NCBI GenBank assembly: GCA_006738865.1
Contig: AP019701.1
Location: 3,406,001 to 3,470,000, forward strand
DNA length: 64,000 nt
Origin: Allostella sp. ATCC 35155
GTDB taxonomy: Bacteria > Pseudomonadota > Alphaproteobacteria > ATCC43930 > Allostellaceae
Direction of reading: 5' to 3'
Shown: one piece after another, positions 54,039-63,317 of the stretch
Position numbering within the stretch: position 1 is the stretch's first letter
Layout of the letters: every line of letters begins with the position of its first letter
The notes under the pieces: generated by a model
What the model saw: the letters and a program-made list of their open reading frames with translations, nothing else
Told to the model about the DNA's origin: nothing
Database searches by the model: none
Program-made: the position numbers and the translations under genes

Positions 54039-55417
54039 GCCGCCTCACCGACCTCTCCATCGCGCAGCAGGCGCGGGCGCTGAAGGCGGGCGAGCTGTCG
54101 CCGGTCGAGCTGGTCGAGGCCCATCTGGCGCGCATCGAGGCCGTGGACGACCGCCTCCACGCCTTCATCCTCGTCACCGCGGAGGAGGCGCGGGCCGCGG
54201 CCCGTACGGCCGAGACGGAGATCCGGAGCGGCGAGTGGCGCGGGCCGCTGCACGGCATCGCGATCGGCCTCAAGGACATCTATGCGACCCGCGGCATTCC
54301 CACGACCGGCCATTCGCGCCTGCTCAAGGACCATGTGCCGACCGAGGACGCGGAGACGGTCGCGCGGCTCTCTGCCGCCGGCGCGATCAGCCTCGGCAAG
54401 CTCTCGACCCACGAATTCGCCTTCGGCGGCCCGTCGCCCGACCTCTTCAGCCCGCCCGCGCGCAACCCCTGGAACACCGACCTGCAGCCGGGGGGTTCCT
54501 CGAGCGGCTCCGGCGCGGCGGTGGCGGCGGGCCTCTGCGCGGCCGCCATGGGCTCCGACACCGGCGGGTCGATCCGCAGCCCGTCCGGCTTCTGCGGCCT
54601 CGTCGGCCTCAAGCCGACCTACGGCCTCGTCTCCCGCCGCGGCGTCCTGCCGCTGAGCTGGACGCTCGATCATGCCGGGCCGATGACCTGGACCGCCGAG
54701 GACTGCGCCCTGATGATGGAGGCCCTGGCCGGCCACGACCCGGCCGACCCCGCCTCGGTCGACGGCCCCGTGCCCGACTTCCGCGCCGCCATCGGCCGCC
54801 CGGTCGCGGGCCTGCGCATCGGCATCGCCCGGGCATGGCACGCCTCGGCCGATCCCGAACTCGTCGCCGCCATCGAACGCGCGGCGGCCGTGCTGGCCGA
54901 TCAGGGCGCCATCGTCGAAGAGGTGACGCTGCCGGACATCATGGATTTCCACGCCGTCGGCCGCATCATCATCCTCGCCGAGGGCTTCGCCATCCATCAG
55001 CGCCATCTCCGCCGCCAGCCGGAGATCTACGGCGCGCATTTCCGCGACCGCATGCGCCTCGGCGCCTTCGTCTCGGCCGACGAGTACATCCGCACCATCC
55101 GGTTCCGCCGGACCCTGGTCGGGCAGATGAACGAGGCGATGGCGCCCTTCGACGCCGTCCTCACCGCCAGCCACTACGGCCCGCCGGACCGGATGGCGGA
55201 CGCGCCGACCTTCCCCTTCTTCGGCAAGCCCTATCTCACCATGCCGTTCAACGTGACCGGCCAGCCGGCGGCGGCGGTGCCCTGCGGGTTCTATTCGAAC
55301 GGGATGCCGATGAGCCTGCAGTTCGCCGCCAAGCCGTTCGCCGACGACATCGTGCTCGCGATCGCCCATGCCTACGAGCAGGCGGCGGGCGACCGCGCCA
55401 CCCGGCCAGCCCTGTAG
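54035..55417 (+). CDS. Amidase-signature family hydrolase (second copy)
   Basis: This 460-residue amidase has the same catalytic numbering as the first copy: K80 in GLKDIYA, S155 in GGSSSGSG and nucleophile S179 in GSDTGGSIR. Its sequence resembles the AtzE/GatA subgroup. It is coupled to the AtzG-like protein before it and followed by an asparaginase gene twelve bases later. It probably acts in amide nitrogen release; misassignment to tRNA-dependent GatA is unlikely because no gatB is present. Confidence 0.93.
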   Translation: MSRLTDLSIAQQARALKAGELSPVELVEAHLARIEAVDDRLHAFILVTAEEARAAARTAETEIRSGEWRGPLHGIAIGLKDIYATRGIPTTGHSRLLKDHVPTEDAETVARLSAAGAISLGKLSTHEFAFGGPSPDLFSPPARNPWNTDLQPGGSSSGSGAAVAAGLCAAAMGSDTGGSIRSPSGFCGLVGLKPTYGLVSRRGVLPLSWTLDHAGPMTWTAEDCALMMEALAGHDPADPASVDGPVPDFRAAIGRPVAGLRIGIARAWHASADPELVAAIERAAAVLADQGAIVEEVTLPDIMDFHAVGRIIILAEGFAIHQRHLRRQPEIYGAHFRDRMRLGAFVSADEYIRTIRFRRTLVGQMNEAMAPFDAVLTASHYGPPDRMADAPTFPFFGKPYLTMPFNVTGQPAAAVPCGFYSNGMPMSLQFAAKPFADDIVLAIAHAYEQAAGDRATRPAL

Positions 55418-55429
55418 AGAGCCACGCCC

Positions 55430-56419
55430 ATGAAGGTCTGCATCGTCGGCAGCGGCGGCACCATCTCCTCGCTCGGCCACGGGCCGCTCGACTATGTCGA
55501 CTATGGCGACACCGGCCGGAAGCTCGATCCCGCCGGCCTCCTCGCACATTTCCCCGAGGTCGCCGCCGAGGGCGAGGTCATCCCGGTGGCCTGGCGCGCC
55601 GTCGGCAGCCCGGACATGGACGTGCCCGACTGGCTGGAACTCGTGACGCTGCTGCACGCCCTGCCCGAGCGCCATCCCGGCCTGGACGGCATCGTACTGA
55701 CCCATGGCACCTCGACCCTGGAGGAAACCGCCTACTTCCTCCACCTCGCGCTCAAGCTGGACATACCGGTGGTCCTGGTCGGCGCGCAGCGTCCTGCCTC
55801 CGCCTTCGGCAGCGACGCCGGCGCCAACCTGCGCAATGCGGTGCGGGTCGCCGGCAGTCCGGAGGCGCGCGGCATGGGCGTGCTGGTCGTCCTGAACGAC
55901 GAGATCCAGTCGGCGCGCGACGTCACCAAGACCTCGATCATGCGGGTCCAGACCTTTCGGACGCCGGATTTCGGACTGCTCGGCTATGCCGACCCCGACC
56001 GGGTCCTCTTCTATCGCCGCCCGACGCGCCGGCACGCGCCCGCCACCGAGTTCGCCGTCGCCGGCATGGAAAGCCTGCCGCGGGTGGATATCATCGCCAG
56101 CTATGCCGGCGCCGACGCGGTCGCGATCGAGGCCCACCTGGCAGCGGGCGCCGAGGGGCTGGTGATGGCCGGCCTCGCCCCCGGCATGGTGCCGCCGCGC
56201 CAGCGGGACGCCCTGGATCGCTCCGCCGCCGCGGGCATTCCGGTGGTGATCTCGACGCGCTCGCCGTCCGGCCGCGTCATCCCGCGCGATGGGCTGCGCC
56301 GCCGCGGCTGGCTCGCCGCCGACACGCTGTCGCCGCAGAAGGCGCGCATCCTGCTGATGCTGGCCCTCACCGTCACGCGCGAGCCCGAACGGCTGCAGGC
56401 GACGTTCGAAACCTACTGA
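55430..56419 (+). CDS. Asparaginase/glutaminase family amidohydrolase
   Basis: This 329-residue protein has the two threonine motifs of L-asparaginases: GSGGTISS with T11, and THGTSTLEE at about residues 91-99. There is no signal peptide, so it is cytosolic. It would release ammonia from asparagine, glutamine or a related amide. It lies at the end of the second amidase unit, consistent with nitrogen scavenging, and its stop is 15 bases from a convergent flavoprotein gene. Confidence 0.92.
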   Translation: MKVCIVGSGGTISSLGHGPLDYVDYGDTGRKLDPAGLLAHFPEVAAEGEVIPVAWRAVGSPDMDVPDWLELVTLLHALPERHPGLDGIVLTHGTSTLEETAYFLHLALKLDIPVVLVGAQRPASAFGSDAGANLRNAVRVAGSPEARGMGVLVVLNDEIQSARDVTKTSIMRVQTFRTPDFGLLGYADPDRVLFYRRPTRRHAPATEFAVAGMESLPRVDIIASYAGADAVAIEAHLAAGAEGLVMAGLAPGMVPPRQRDALDRSAAAGIPVVISTRSPSGRVIPRDGLRRRGWLAADTLSPQKARILLMLALTVTREPERLQATFETY

Positions 56420-56434
56420 GCGGGCGGTCCGATC

Positions 56435-57799
56435 TCAGTGGAAGTGGAAGTCTTCCCAGATCAGCCGCTCGCGCGGTACGCCGGCGGCCAGGAACTGGCG
56501 CACCAGATCGCCGACGAACTCCGGGCGGCCACAAAGCATGATGCCGAAGTCGTCGAACGGCGCGGCCGCTGCCATGATGTCGGCCGCGGTCGGTCGTCCC
56601 CGCTGCGCGGTCATCCACAATTCGTAGTCGACCCAGGAATCCGCGCGCAGCACGAGGTCGCGGATCTCGGCATCGTAGGGCGCGTTGTCGCCATCGCGGA
56701 CGATGTACCAGAGCCAGATGCGGCGAAAGTCGTCGTTCGTCATCTCGAACCGCAGCATGCCGAGGAACGGCGTGATGCCGATGCCGGCGCCGATGCAGAT
56801 CAGCCGGCGATGGTGCGCATAGCGATGCGGCGTGAAGCTGCCGAAGGGACCGAAGACCTCGACCGGCTCACCCGTCTGCGCATTCGCAAGCGCGCGGGTG
56901 AAATCTCCCACCAGCCGCACCGACACCCGCAGATTGCGCTCGGCCGGTGATGACGAGATCGAGAAGGGGTGATATTCCGCCTTGCCGCCGGGACGGCGAA
57001 CGAAGACGAAGGTTCCCGGCTCGTAGATCATCCGACGGTCCTGCGGGCGCATGACCAGGTCGATCGTGTCATGCGAGCGGCGGTCCACCGCCTCCACCCG
57101 ATAGCGGTAGCGCGGCGCCGCCCAGCGATAGAGAAGCACGCGGTAGGCCCAGGCGGCGGTGCCGACGAAGAGCAGGAACCACATCCAGAAGCGCAGCGGC
57201 TCGAATGCGGCCAGGGTGCTGCCGACGAACAGCGAATGCGCGCCGGCACCGAGGAAGATCGGCCCGAGCAGGCCGTGGAGCGACAGCCAACCCTCGTAGG
57301 GCAGGCCACGGACATAGGCGAACCCGGTCCATATCAGGAGCGCCCACAGCACCGACGAATCGAAGGTGAGAGCCTGCGGTGACCAGAACGGGACGAGGAT
57401 GTCGCCGAGCGACATCCCATCCGCCAGCATCGGCGGCAGGTACATGAGCACATGCAGGACGACCAGCGTGATCGCGGCTGGCCCCAGCCGGCGATGAAGC
57501 CGGACCGCCCGGTCGAGCCCGCCGAACATCGGCTCGATCATGCGCGAACGCGCCGTGGCCAGCAAGGTCACCGCCATGAGGGTGATCGCCCAGATCGAGA
57601 GCAGCATGCCTGGCCCCAGCCACGGCGAGAAGCGCGGCTCGTCCATGCCGATGCGGCCGACGATCCAGAGGACGGTGGATATCGTCAGCGCGCCCGCGGT
57701 CACCCACCAACCTGGCGACACTGCGCCGAGACGGCTCGGTCGCCCGTCACCGTCACGTGTTCGGCGGGCTGCCGCATGCGCGCCATGGAGCTGTTTCAT
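56435..57799 (-). CDS. Ferric-reductase-like transmembrane flavoprotein
   Basis: This 454-residue protein has six or so N-terminal membrane helices with haem-ligand histidines (RLHRRLG, LVVLHVLMYL, LSLHGLLG). An FAD-binding domain (HPFSISSSP) and an NAD-binding domain (GAGIGITPFLGMLRF) follow. This is the domain order of ferric reductase/NADPH-oxidase-like electron carriers in the inner membrane. The electron acceptor is unknown. It is downstream of the AhpD-like gene on the same strand, with a 57-base gap that contains a tandem duplication. Confidence 0.88.
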   Translation of the reverse strand: MKQLHGAHAAARRTRDGDGRPSRLGAVSPGWWVTAGALTISTVLWIVGRIGMDEPRFSPWLGPGMLLSIWAITLMAVTLLATARSRMIEPMFGGLDRAVRLHRRLGPAAITLVVLHVLMYLPPMLADGMSLGDILVPFWSPQALTFDSSVLWALLIWTGFAYVRGLPYEGWLSLHGLLGPIFLGAGAHSLFVGSTLAAFEPLRFWMWFLLFVGTAAWAYRVLLYRWAAPRYRYRVEAVDRRSHDTIDLVMRPQDRRMIYEPGTFVFVRRPGGKAEYHPFSISSSPAERNLRVSVRLVGDFTRALANAQTGEPVEVFGPFGSFTPHRYAHHRRLICIGAGIGITPFLGMLRFEMTNDDFRRIWLWYIVRDGDNAPYDAEIRDLVLRADSWVDYELWMTAQRGRPTAADIMAAAAPFDDFGIMLCGRPEFVGDLVRQFLAAGVPRERLIWEDFHFH

Positions 57800-57800
57800 T

Positions 57801-57826
57801 CAGATGGACCTGGCAGATGGACCTGG
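57801..57826 (+). repeat. Tandem duplication of a 13-base unit in the 5' leader
   Basis: CAGATGGACCTGG occurs twice in direct succession (57801-57813 and 57814-57826), directly before the flavoprotein start codon on the other strand. Each unit brings an AGG that could serve as a weak ribosome site. Confidence 0.9.
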
Positions 57827-57856
57827 AGGATGGCTGGCGAGGGGAAGACCCATACC

Positions 57857-58246
57857 CTATTGGTCGCGCAGGGCCACATCCACCTCCACCTGGTAGCCGT
57901 TGGCGAGGCGGTTGGTTTCGTTCGCCATCCCGACCACCGCCAGGAGTTCGCCGTGCTGCGCGTCGGTCATTCCCGCCTTGCGCGCCGCCGCCTCGTGCGA
58001 GCGGATGCAGTAGGTGCAGCCGTTGGTGATGCTGACGGCGAGGAAGATCATCTCCTTCGTCGCCGGATCGAGCGTGCCCGGCGCCATCACCTCCTTCAGG
58101 CTCTCCCAGGTGCGGCGCAGGGTCGCCGGGTGGTGCGCCGCCATCTTCCAGAAATTGTTCACGTCCGGCACACCGCGTGTGCGCTTGATGTCGTCGTAGA
58201 CGGCCTGCACTTCCGGCGGCGCGTCGGCATATTCGATCGGCTTCAT
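57857..58246 (-). CDS. Carboxymuconolactone decarboxylase/AhpD-like protein
   Basis: This 129-residue helical protein has the redox motif C77-T-Y-C80-x3-H84 in NGCTYCIRSHEA, characteristic of AhpD-like alkylhydroperoxidases rather than of true carboxymuconolactone decarboxylases. It is cytosolic. It may reduce peroxides or protect a partner; its neighbour downstream is a redox flavoprotein. Confidence 0.92.
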   Translation of the reverse strand: MKPIEYADAPPEVQAVYDDIKRTRGVPDVNNFWKMAAHHPATLRRTWESLKEVMAPGTLDPATKEMIFLAVSITNGCTYCIRSHEAAARKAGMTDAQHGELLAVVGMANETNRLANGYQVEVDVALRDQ

Positions 58247-58323
58247 CGGCGAGTTTCCTGCGGTCTGCGAGGGCCGTTTCCTACCCCGTCCGGCAGGTCG
58301 CGCGGAAGCCCCGCCCGCCTGCC

Positions 58324-59298
58324 TCAGGCCGCCGCCCGCTCCGTCGCCAGGACGCAGCGCGCCATCCGCCCCTCGCCGAAGCGATGCTCGGGCGGGGTCG
58401 CGTCGCAGGCCGCATGGGCGTGCCGGCAGCGCGGCGCGAAGCTGCAGCCGACCGGCGCCGCGGCCAGGGACGGCGGCGCGCCGGGAATCGCGTCGAGCCG
58501 GCGCCCGCGCATGGAGCCGTGCACCGTCGAGGCGAGCAGCCCCTGGGTGTAGGGATGGACCGGGCGCCGCACCACGTCGGCCAACGGACCCGTCTCGACC
58601 ACCCGGCCGGCATACATGACGGCGACGCGCGACGACACCTCGACCGCGACGCCGACGTCGTGGGTGACGAAGATCACCCCGAGTCCGAGATCCTTCTGCA
58701 ACTGCGCCAGCAGCAGGAGCACCTGGATCTGGACGGTCGCGTCGAGCGCGGTGGTCGGCTCGTCGGCCAGCAGCAGCTTCGGGCGGCAGGCGAGCGCCAG
58801 CGCGATCATCGCCCGCTGCCGCATGCCACCCGACATCTCGTGGGGATAGGCCTTGAGCCGCTCGGCGGCGGACGGAATCCGGACCAGTTCCAGCAGTTCC
58901 TTCGCGCGCGCCTGGGCCGCCGCCTCGCCGACGCCCTCGTGGCGGACGATCGTCTCGGTGATCTGGCGGCCGATCGTGTAGACGGGATCGAAGCTGGTGG
59001 CGGGCTCCTGGAAGATCATCGCGATGCTCTTGCCGCGCAGGCGCGAGAACGCCCGGCCCGGCAGCCCGAGCAGTTCCTGGCCCTCGAATGCGATGGAGCC
59101 AGCATAGCGGGTGCGCCGCGGCGGCAGCAGGCCGAGGATCGCGCGCAGGGTGACGCTCTTGCCCGAGCCGGACTCCCCGAGAATCCCCAGCACCTCGCCC
59201 GGCGCCAGGTCGAAGCTGACGCCGTTGACGGCATGGACCGTCCGCTCGCGTCCGACGAAGCGGACCTGGAGATCGCGGATCGAAAGCAGGGCTGCCAT
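58324..59298 (-). CDS. ABC transporter ATPase, DppD/OppD-type
   Basis: This 324-residue nucleotide-binding protein has Walker A GESGSGKS, signature MSGGMRQR, Walker B LLLADEPTTALD, and the C-terminal CSFAPRCRHAHAAC cysteine-rich motif of oligopeptide transporters. The second of two tandem ATGs (59298) has the better ribosome-site spacing to GGGAGGGG. It is transcribed just after the DppF-type gene, and together they probably power the permeases encoded at 51881-53743. Confidence 0.94.
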   Translation of the reverse strand: MAALLSIRDLQVRFVGRERTVHAVNGVSFDLAPGEVLGILGESGSGKSVTLRAILGLLPPRRTRYAGSIAFEGQELLGLPGRAFSRLRGKSIAMIFQEPATSFDPVYTIGRQITETIVRHEGVGEAAAQARAKELLELVRIPSAAERLKAYPHEMSGGMRQRAMIALALACRPKLLLADEPTTALDATVQIQVLLLLAQLQKDLGLGVIFVTHDVGVAVEVSSRVAVMYAGRVVETGPLADVVRRPVHPYTQGLLASTVHGSMRGRRLDAIPGAPPSLAAAPVGCSFAPRCRHAHAACDATPPEHRFGEGRMARCVLATERAAA

Positions 59299-59312
59299 CA
59301 TCCCCTCCCGTT

Positions 59313-60350
59313 TCAGGCCGCGAGCCGCGCCCGGCCGTGGCCGGATGCGGGATCGTTCATGTGGCAGGCGACGAGATGGCCCTCGGCCGCCCCGGTGGCG
59401 AGGCGGGGTTCGGCCCCAGCGCAGACCGCTTCGGCGAAGGCACAGCGGGTGCGGAAGCGGCAGCCCGACGGCGGATCGATCGGATTGGGCGGGTCGCCCT
59501 GGATCGGCGCCTCGTTGGTCCGGCGGTCGGGGTCCATCGACGGCCGAGAGGCGAGCAGCGCCCGGGTATAGGGGTGCCGGGCGTCGCCGTAGATGGTCTC
59601 GACCGGACCGATCTCCACGACCTTGCCGAGATACATCACCATGACCTCGTCGCTGATGTAGTGGACGACGTTGAGGTCGTGGCTGATGAAGAGATAGGTG
59701 AGGTCGAACTGCTCCTTGAGTTCGGCCAGCAGGTTCAGGACCTGGGCCTCGACCGACTTGTCGAGCGCCGATACCGCCTCGTCGAGGATGAGGAGCCGCG
59801 GCCCCAGCGCGAGCGCGCGGGCGATGTTCACCCGCTGGCGCTGCCCGCCGGACAGCTCGTGCGGATAGCGGCGTTGGAACTGCACCGGATCGAGCCCGAC
59901 GCGCGCCAGCAGGTCGGCCGCTGCGGCCCGCGCCTGCCGAAGCGGCGTGCCGTGTGCGACCGGTCCGAAGGCGATCGTCTCCAGGATGGTGAGCCGCGGA
60001 TTGAGCGAGGCGTAGCTGTCCTGGAAGACCATCTGCATCTGGCGGCGCATCTGGCGCACGCTCAACCCGTCGTGGCGGCCGACCGCCTCGCCGTCGAAGA
60101 TGACGTCGCCAGCGTCCGGCTCGACCAGGTGCATGAGGAGGCGTGCCGTCGTCGACTTGCCGCAGCCGCTCTCGCCGACGACGCCCAGCGTGCCGCCCTT
60201 GGGCAGGCTGAACGACACCTCGTCGACCGCGCGCACGACCGGCCGGGGCCCGGCGTCCAGCATCGGCCGCTTCAGCGGAAAGTGCTTGCGCAAGCCGTTG
60301 ACGATCAACAGCGGCTGCGCCGGTCCACCCCGGTCGTCGAGCTTGCGCAT
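59313..60350 (-). CDS. ABC transporter ATPase, DppF/OppF-type
   Basis: This 345-residue nucleotide-binding protein has Walker A GESGCGKS, signature LSGGQRQR, Walker B LLILDEAVSALD, and a C-terminal oligopeptide-transporter domain with CRFRTRCAFAEAVC. The start MRKLDD gives normal length; upstream frame overlaps the spacer before the polysaccharide gene. It lies 14 bases upstream of the DppD-type gene. Confidence 0.94.
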   Translation of the reverse strand: MRKLDDRGGPAQPLLIVNGLRKHFPLKRPMLDAGPRPVVRAVDEVSFSLPKGGTLGVVGESGCGKSTTARLLMHLVEPDAGDVIFDGEAVGRHDGLSVRQMRRQMQMVFQDSYASLNPRLTILETIAFGPVAHGTPLRQARAAAADLLARVGLDPVQFQRRYPHELSGGQRQRVNIARALALGPRLLILDEAVSALDKSVEAQVLNLLAELKEQFDLTYLFISHDLNVVHYISDEVMVMYLGKVVEIGPVETIYGDARHPYTRALLASRPSMDPDRRTNEAPIQGDPPNPIDPPSGCRFRTRCAFAEAVCAGAEPRLATGAAEGHLVACHMNDPASGHGRARLAA

Positions 60351-60420
60351 CCGGCCCCGTCTCCCTCGGCGATGAGGGGGCACGAGGCAAAGCCCGTGCC
60401 AGGGCCGAGAGGCGCCCCGC

Positions 60421-62355
60421 CTACTCCCCGGCCGCGACGGCCGGCTCGGGCACCGCCGGCCGGTAGTCGGGCACGAGATGACGCAGCAGCAGCAGCGTCG
60501 CCTCCGAGCGCCCGGCCCGCGCCGCCTCGACGATCTCGTCGAGACCGCGGGCGAGGAAGGCGGCATCGACCGTCCGCGGCGCGGCGCGGCGGATGGCCGG
60601 ATGGGCCGTCGGCATCAGCGCCTCGGCGACGTGGAACAGCTCCTCGGTCAGCTTCTCGCCGGGGCGCAGGCCGACGAATTCGATCCGCACATCGACGTCC
60701 GGGCGGCGGCCGGCGAGCCGGATCATCTGCCGTGCGAGATCGACGATGCGCACGGGCTCGCCCATGTCGAGGACGAAGATCTCGCCTGCCGGTTCCTCCC
60801 CCGCAACGCCGAGGACGGAGGCCTGCAGCACCAGCTCGACAGCCTCCCGCACCGTCATGAAATAGCGGGTCATGTCGGGATGGGTCACCGTCAGCGGCCC
60901 GCCGGCCGCCAGCTGGCGCTGGAAGAGCGGCACCACCGAGCCGGTCGAGCCGAGGACGTTGCCGAAGCGCACCGTCACGAAGCGGGTGCCGCCCGGGCGC
61001 CGCCGCTCGACGAGGTCGAGCGCCTGGCAATAGCTCTCGGCCAGCCGCTTGGTCGCGCCCATGACGTTGACGGGGTTGACCGCCTTGTCGGTCGAGATCT
61101 GCACCATCGCGCATACCCCGGCCGCGCGGCAGGCATCGGCGACGTTGCGGGTGCCGACCGCGTTGGTCATCACCCCTTCGAGCGGGTTGAGCTCGACCAT
61201 CGGCACATGCTTCAGCGCGCCGGCGTGGAAGACCAGCTCCGGCGCCGCGGCCTCGAACGCGGCCTCGACGCGCAGGCGGTCGCGCACGTCGGCGAGGATC
61301 GCCGTGCGCGGCAGCCCGGGGTGGCGCTCGGCGATCTCCATGTCGATGGTGTAGAGGTTGAACTCGCTGGCATCGAGCAGGGCGAGGTGGCCGGGCCCGA
61401 AAGCGGCGATCTGCCGTGCCAGCTCGCCGCCGATGGTGCCGCCGGCCCCCGTCACGAGAACCCGTCGCCCGGCGACGAGGGCGCGCATCCGGTCGCGCTC
61501 CAGCACCGCCTGCGGCCGGCCGAGCAGATCCTCGATCGCGACCGGCCGCACCGCGACCGGGTCGTCGACCCCGTCCCGCAGGTCTGTCAGCCGCGGCAGG
61601 CGCGCGACCGTCAGCCCCTCGGCGGCGGCCTCCTCGACGAGGCGGCGCAGACGGGGGGGATCGATATCGTCCTTTGTCAGGATCACCCGCTGCGGCCGCT
61701 GGCCGGCATCGGTCAGGCGCTTCAGCACCGCCTGGAAGCCGTCGACCGTGCCGAGGACATGGACCTTGCGGATCTGGCGCCCGACCCGCCCGGCCCGCTC
61801 GGCCAGGATTCCGACCACCGCGAAGGGGGCCTCGCGGCGGCTGTCCATCTCGCGGATGAAGGCCTCCGCCGGATCGCCCGCGCCGACCAGCACCACCGGA
61901 ATCCGCCGCACCTGGTCCGCCCGGCCGTCGCGCCGCAGCACCGTGTCGAGGCGGCCGTCCTTGAGCACCCTGTAGAGCGCCCGCGGGCCGGCCAGCAGCG
62001 CGCACAGGACGAACCAGTTGATGACGAGGCTCGACCGCGGCAGCAGCTCGAGCCGGGTCGCGATGAAGACCAGGATGAGGAAGACGACCAGTCCGACGGT
62101 GACGGCGCGGCCGATCGCCAGCATGTCGTCGAGCGAGGCATAGCGCCAGATGCCGCGATAGAGCCCGGCCATCCAGAACACCACGCCGCAGATCGCGGCC
62201 AGCGTGACCGTATGCCCGACCAGCCAGTCGTTCGGGTACTGCGCGAAGCCGTCCGTCCCGACCCGCAGCCAGAGCGCGATCGGGAAGGACAGGGCCGCCA
62301 TGCCGATGTCGTGGCAATAGGCGACGAATGCCCGCAGGTTCAGCCGAGTCATCAT
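60421..62355 (-). CDS. Polysaccharide nucleotide-sugar dehydratase, WbpM/CapD type
   Basis: This 644-residue inner-membrane protein has four N-terminal helices, a CoA-binding-like Rossmann domain, and a C-terminal short-chain dehydrogenase domain with GAGGTIGGEL and an S/T-Y/K triad region (STDKAVNPVNVMGATK). It belongs to the UDP-GlcNAc 4,6-dehydratase/5-epimerase group used in capsule, O-antigen or exopolysaccharide sugar synthesis. Its neighbours on the same strand are an NAD-dependent epimerase and a WecA-like transferase, so it is part of a surface-polysaccharide cluster continuing past the window. The start is one of two tandem ATGs. Confidence 0.92.
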   Translation of the reverse strand: MMTRLNLRAFVAYCHDIGMAALSFPIALWLRVGTDGFAQYPNDWLVGHTVTLAAICGVVFWMAGLYRGIWRYASLDDMLAIGRAVTVGLVVFLILVFIATRLELLPRSSLVINWFVLCALLAGPRALYRVLKDGRLDTVLRRDGRADQVRRIPVVLVGAGDPAEAFIREMDSRREAPFAVVGILAERAGRVGRQIRKVHVLGTVDGFQAVLKRLTDAGQRPQRVILTKDDIDPPRLRRLVEEAAAEGLTVARLPRLTDLRDGVDDPVAVRPVAIEDLLGRPQAVLERDRMRALVAGRRVLVTGAGGTIGGELARQIAAFGPGHLALLDASEFNLYTIDMEIAERHPGLPRTAILADVRDRLRVEAAFEAAAPELVFHAGALKHVPMVELNPLEGVMTNAVGTRNVADACRAAGVCAMVQISTDKAVNPVNVMGATKRLAESYCQALDLVERRRPGGTRFVTVRFGNVLGSTGSVVPLFQRQLAAGGPLTVTHPDMTRYFMTVREAVELVLQASVLGVAGEEPAGEIFVLDMGEPVRIVDLARQMIRLAGRRPDVDVRIEFVGLRPGEKLTEELFHVAEALMPTAHPAIRRAAPRTVDAAFLARGLDEIVEAARAGRSEATLLLLRHLVPDYRPAVPEPAVAAGE

Positions 62356-62393
62356 GTTGGGCGGCGATCCTAGCACGGCGGATCGCCCAAGGC

Positions 62394-63317
62394 TCACCCC
62401 AGTGCCCGAACGAGGGCCGCCAGCTCGCGCTCGGGCACGTGCTCGGGGGCCCAGCCGAGACCGCGGAGCCCCGCCGGGTCGACCTCGAGCGGGCGCGTCA
62501 GGCGGGCGACGGCTGCCCCGGCGCCGATCGCCGCCGCGGCCCGGAACCAGGCGGGCGGCACCGGCAGGAGCCAGGGCCGCCGCCCCACCGCGACCGCCAG
62601 GGCCCGGACCAGCTCGGCCGTGGTCGGATGCCAGTCGGCGGCCAGCAGGCGGCGGCCCGGGGCGTCCGGATGGACCAGCGCCAGCGCGACCGCGGCGGTC
62701 AGGTTGGTGACGCCGACCAGGCTGCGCCGGTTGTCGAGCCGGCCGAAGGGCAGCGGCAGCGGCAGCCGCGCGAGGCGGGCGAGCGCGCGCAGGTTGGCGC
62801 GCACGCCGGGGCCGTAGACCAGCGGCGGCCGCAACACGACCGGCTCCAATCCGGGAATGCCGGCCAGCGCCTCCTCCGCCGCCAGCTTCGAGCGGCCATA
62901 CGCGTCCTCGGGTGCCGGCGGCGAAGCGTCGCGGAACGGGCGCCCCGGGGCCGTCGCCTCGCCCAGAACCTTGACGCTGCTCATGAAGACGAAACGGCGC
63001 GCGCCGGCCGCAGCGGCAGCGCGCGCCAGCGCCCGCGTCGCATCGACATTGGCGGCCGCGAAGGCGGCTTCGGGATCGGCGGCGGTGTCGCGCATGACGT
63101 GGACGCGGGCGGCGAGATGGACGACGGCGTCGCAGCCCTGCACCGCCGCGGGCCAGTCGACCGGGCCGGTCATGTCGCCGATCGGGCAAACGGTCGCGCC
63201 CGGCGGGGCCGTCGCCGGGTCGCGCACCGCGGCGACGACGGTGTCTCCACCCGCCACCAGCCGACGGACCAGCGCGCCGCCGACGAAGCCCGAGGCGCCG
63301 GTGACGAGCACCCTCAT
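62394..63317 (-). CDS. NAD-dependent epimerase/dehydratase (sugar-nucleotide type)
   Basis: This 307-residue SDR protein starts with the fingerprint VTGASGFVGGALVRRL (GxxGxxG). Its active site reads FMSSVKVLG and YGRSK, with the Tyr-x3-Lys pair. It probably acts on a UDP- or dTDP-sugar for polysaccharide synthesis. Its ATG overlaps the stop of the WecA-like gene by four bases, so the two are translationally coupled. Confidence 0.92.
   Translation of the reverse strand: MRVLVTGASGFVGGALVRRLVAGGDTVVAAVRDPATAPPGATVCPIGDMTGPVDWPAAVQGCDAVVHLAARVHVMRDTAADPEAAFAAANVDATRALARAAAAAGARRFVFMSSVKVLGEATAPGRPFRDASPPAPEDAYGRSKLAAEEALAGIPGLEPVVLRPPLVYGPGVRANLRALARLARLPLPLPFGRLDNRRSLVGVTNLTAAVALALVHPDAPGRRLLAADWHPTTAELVRALAVAVGRRPWLLPVPPAWFRAAAAIGAGAAVARLTRPLEVDPAGLRGLGWAPEHVPERELAALVRALG

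Noticed and set aside
51833-56137. Open frame of 1434 codons on the minus strand
   Set aside because: It is antisense to permeases, amidase and asparaginase with clear motifs; it is a composition artefact.
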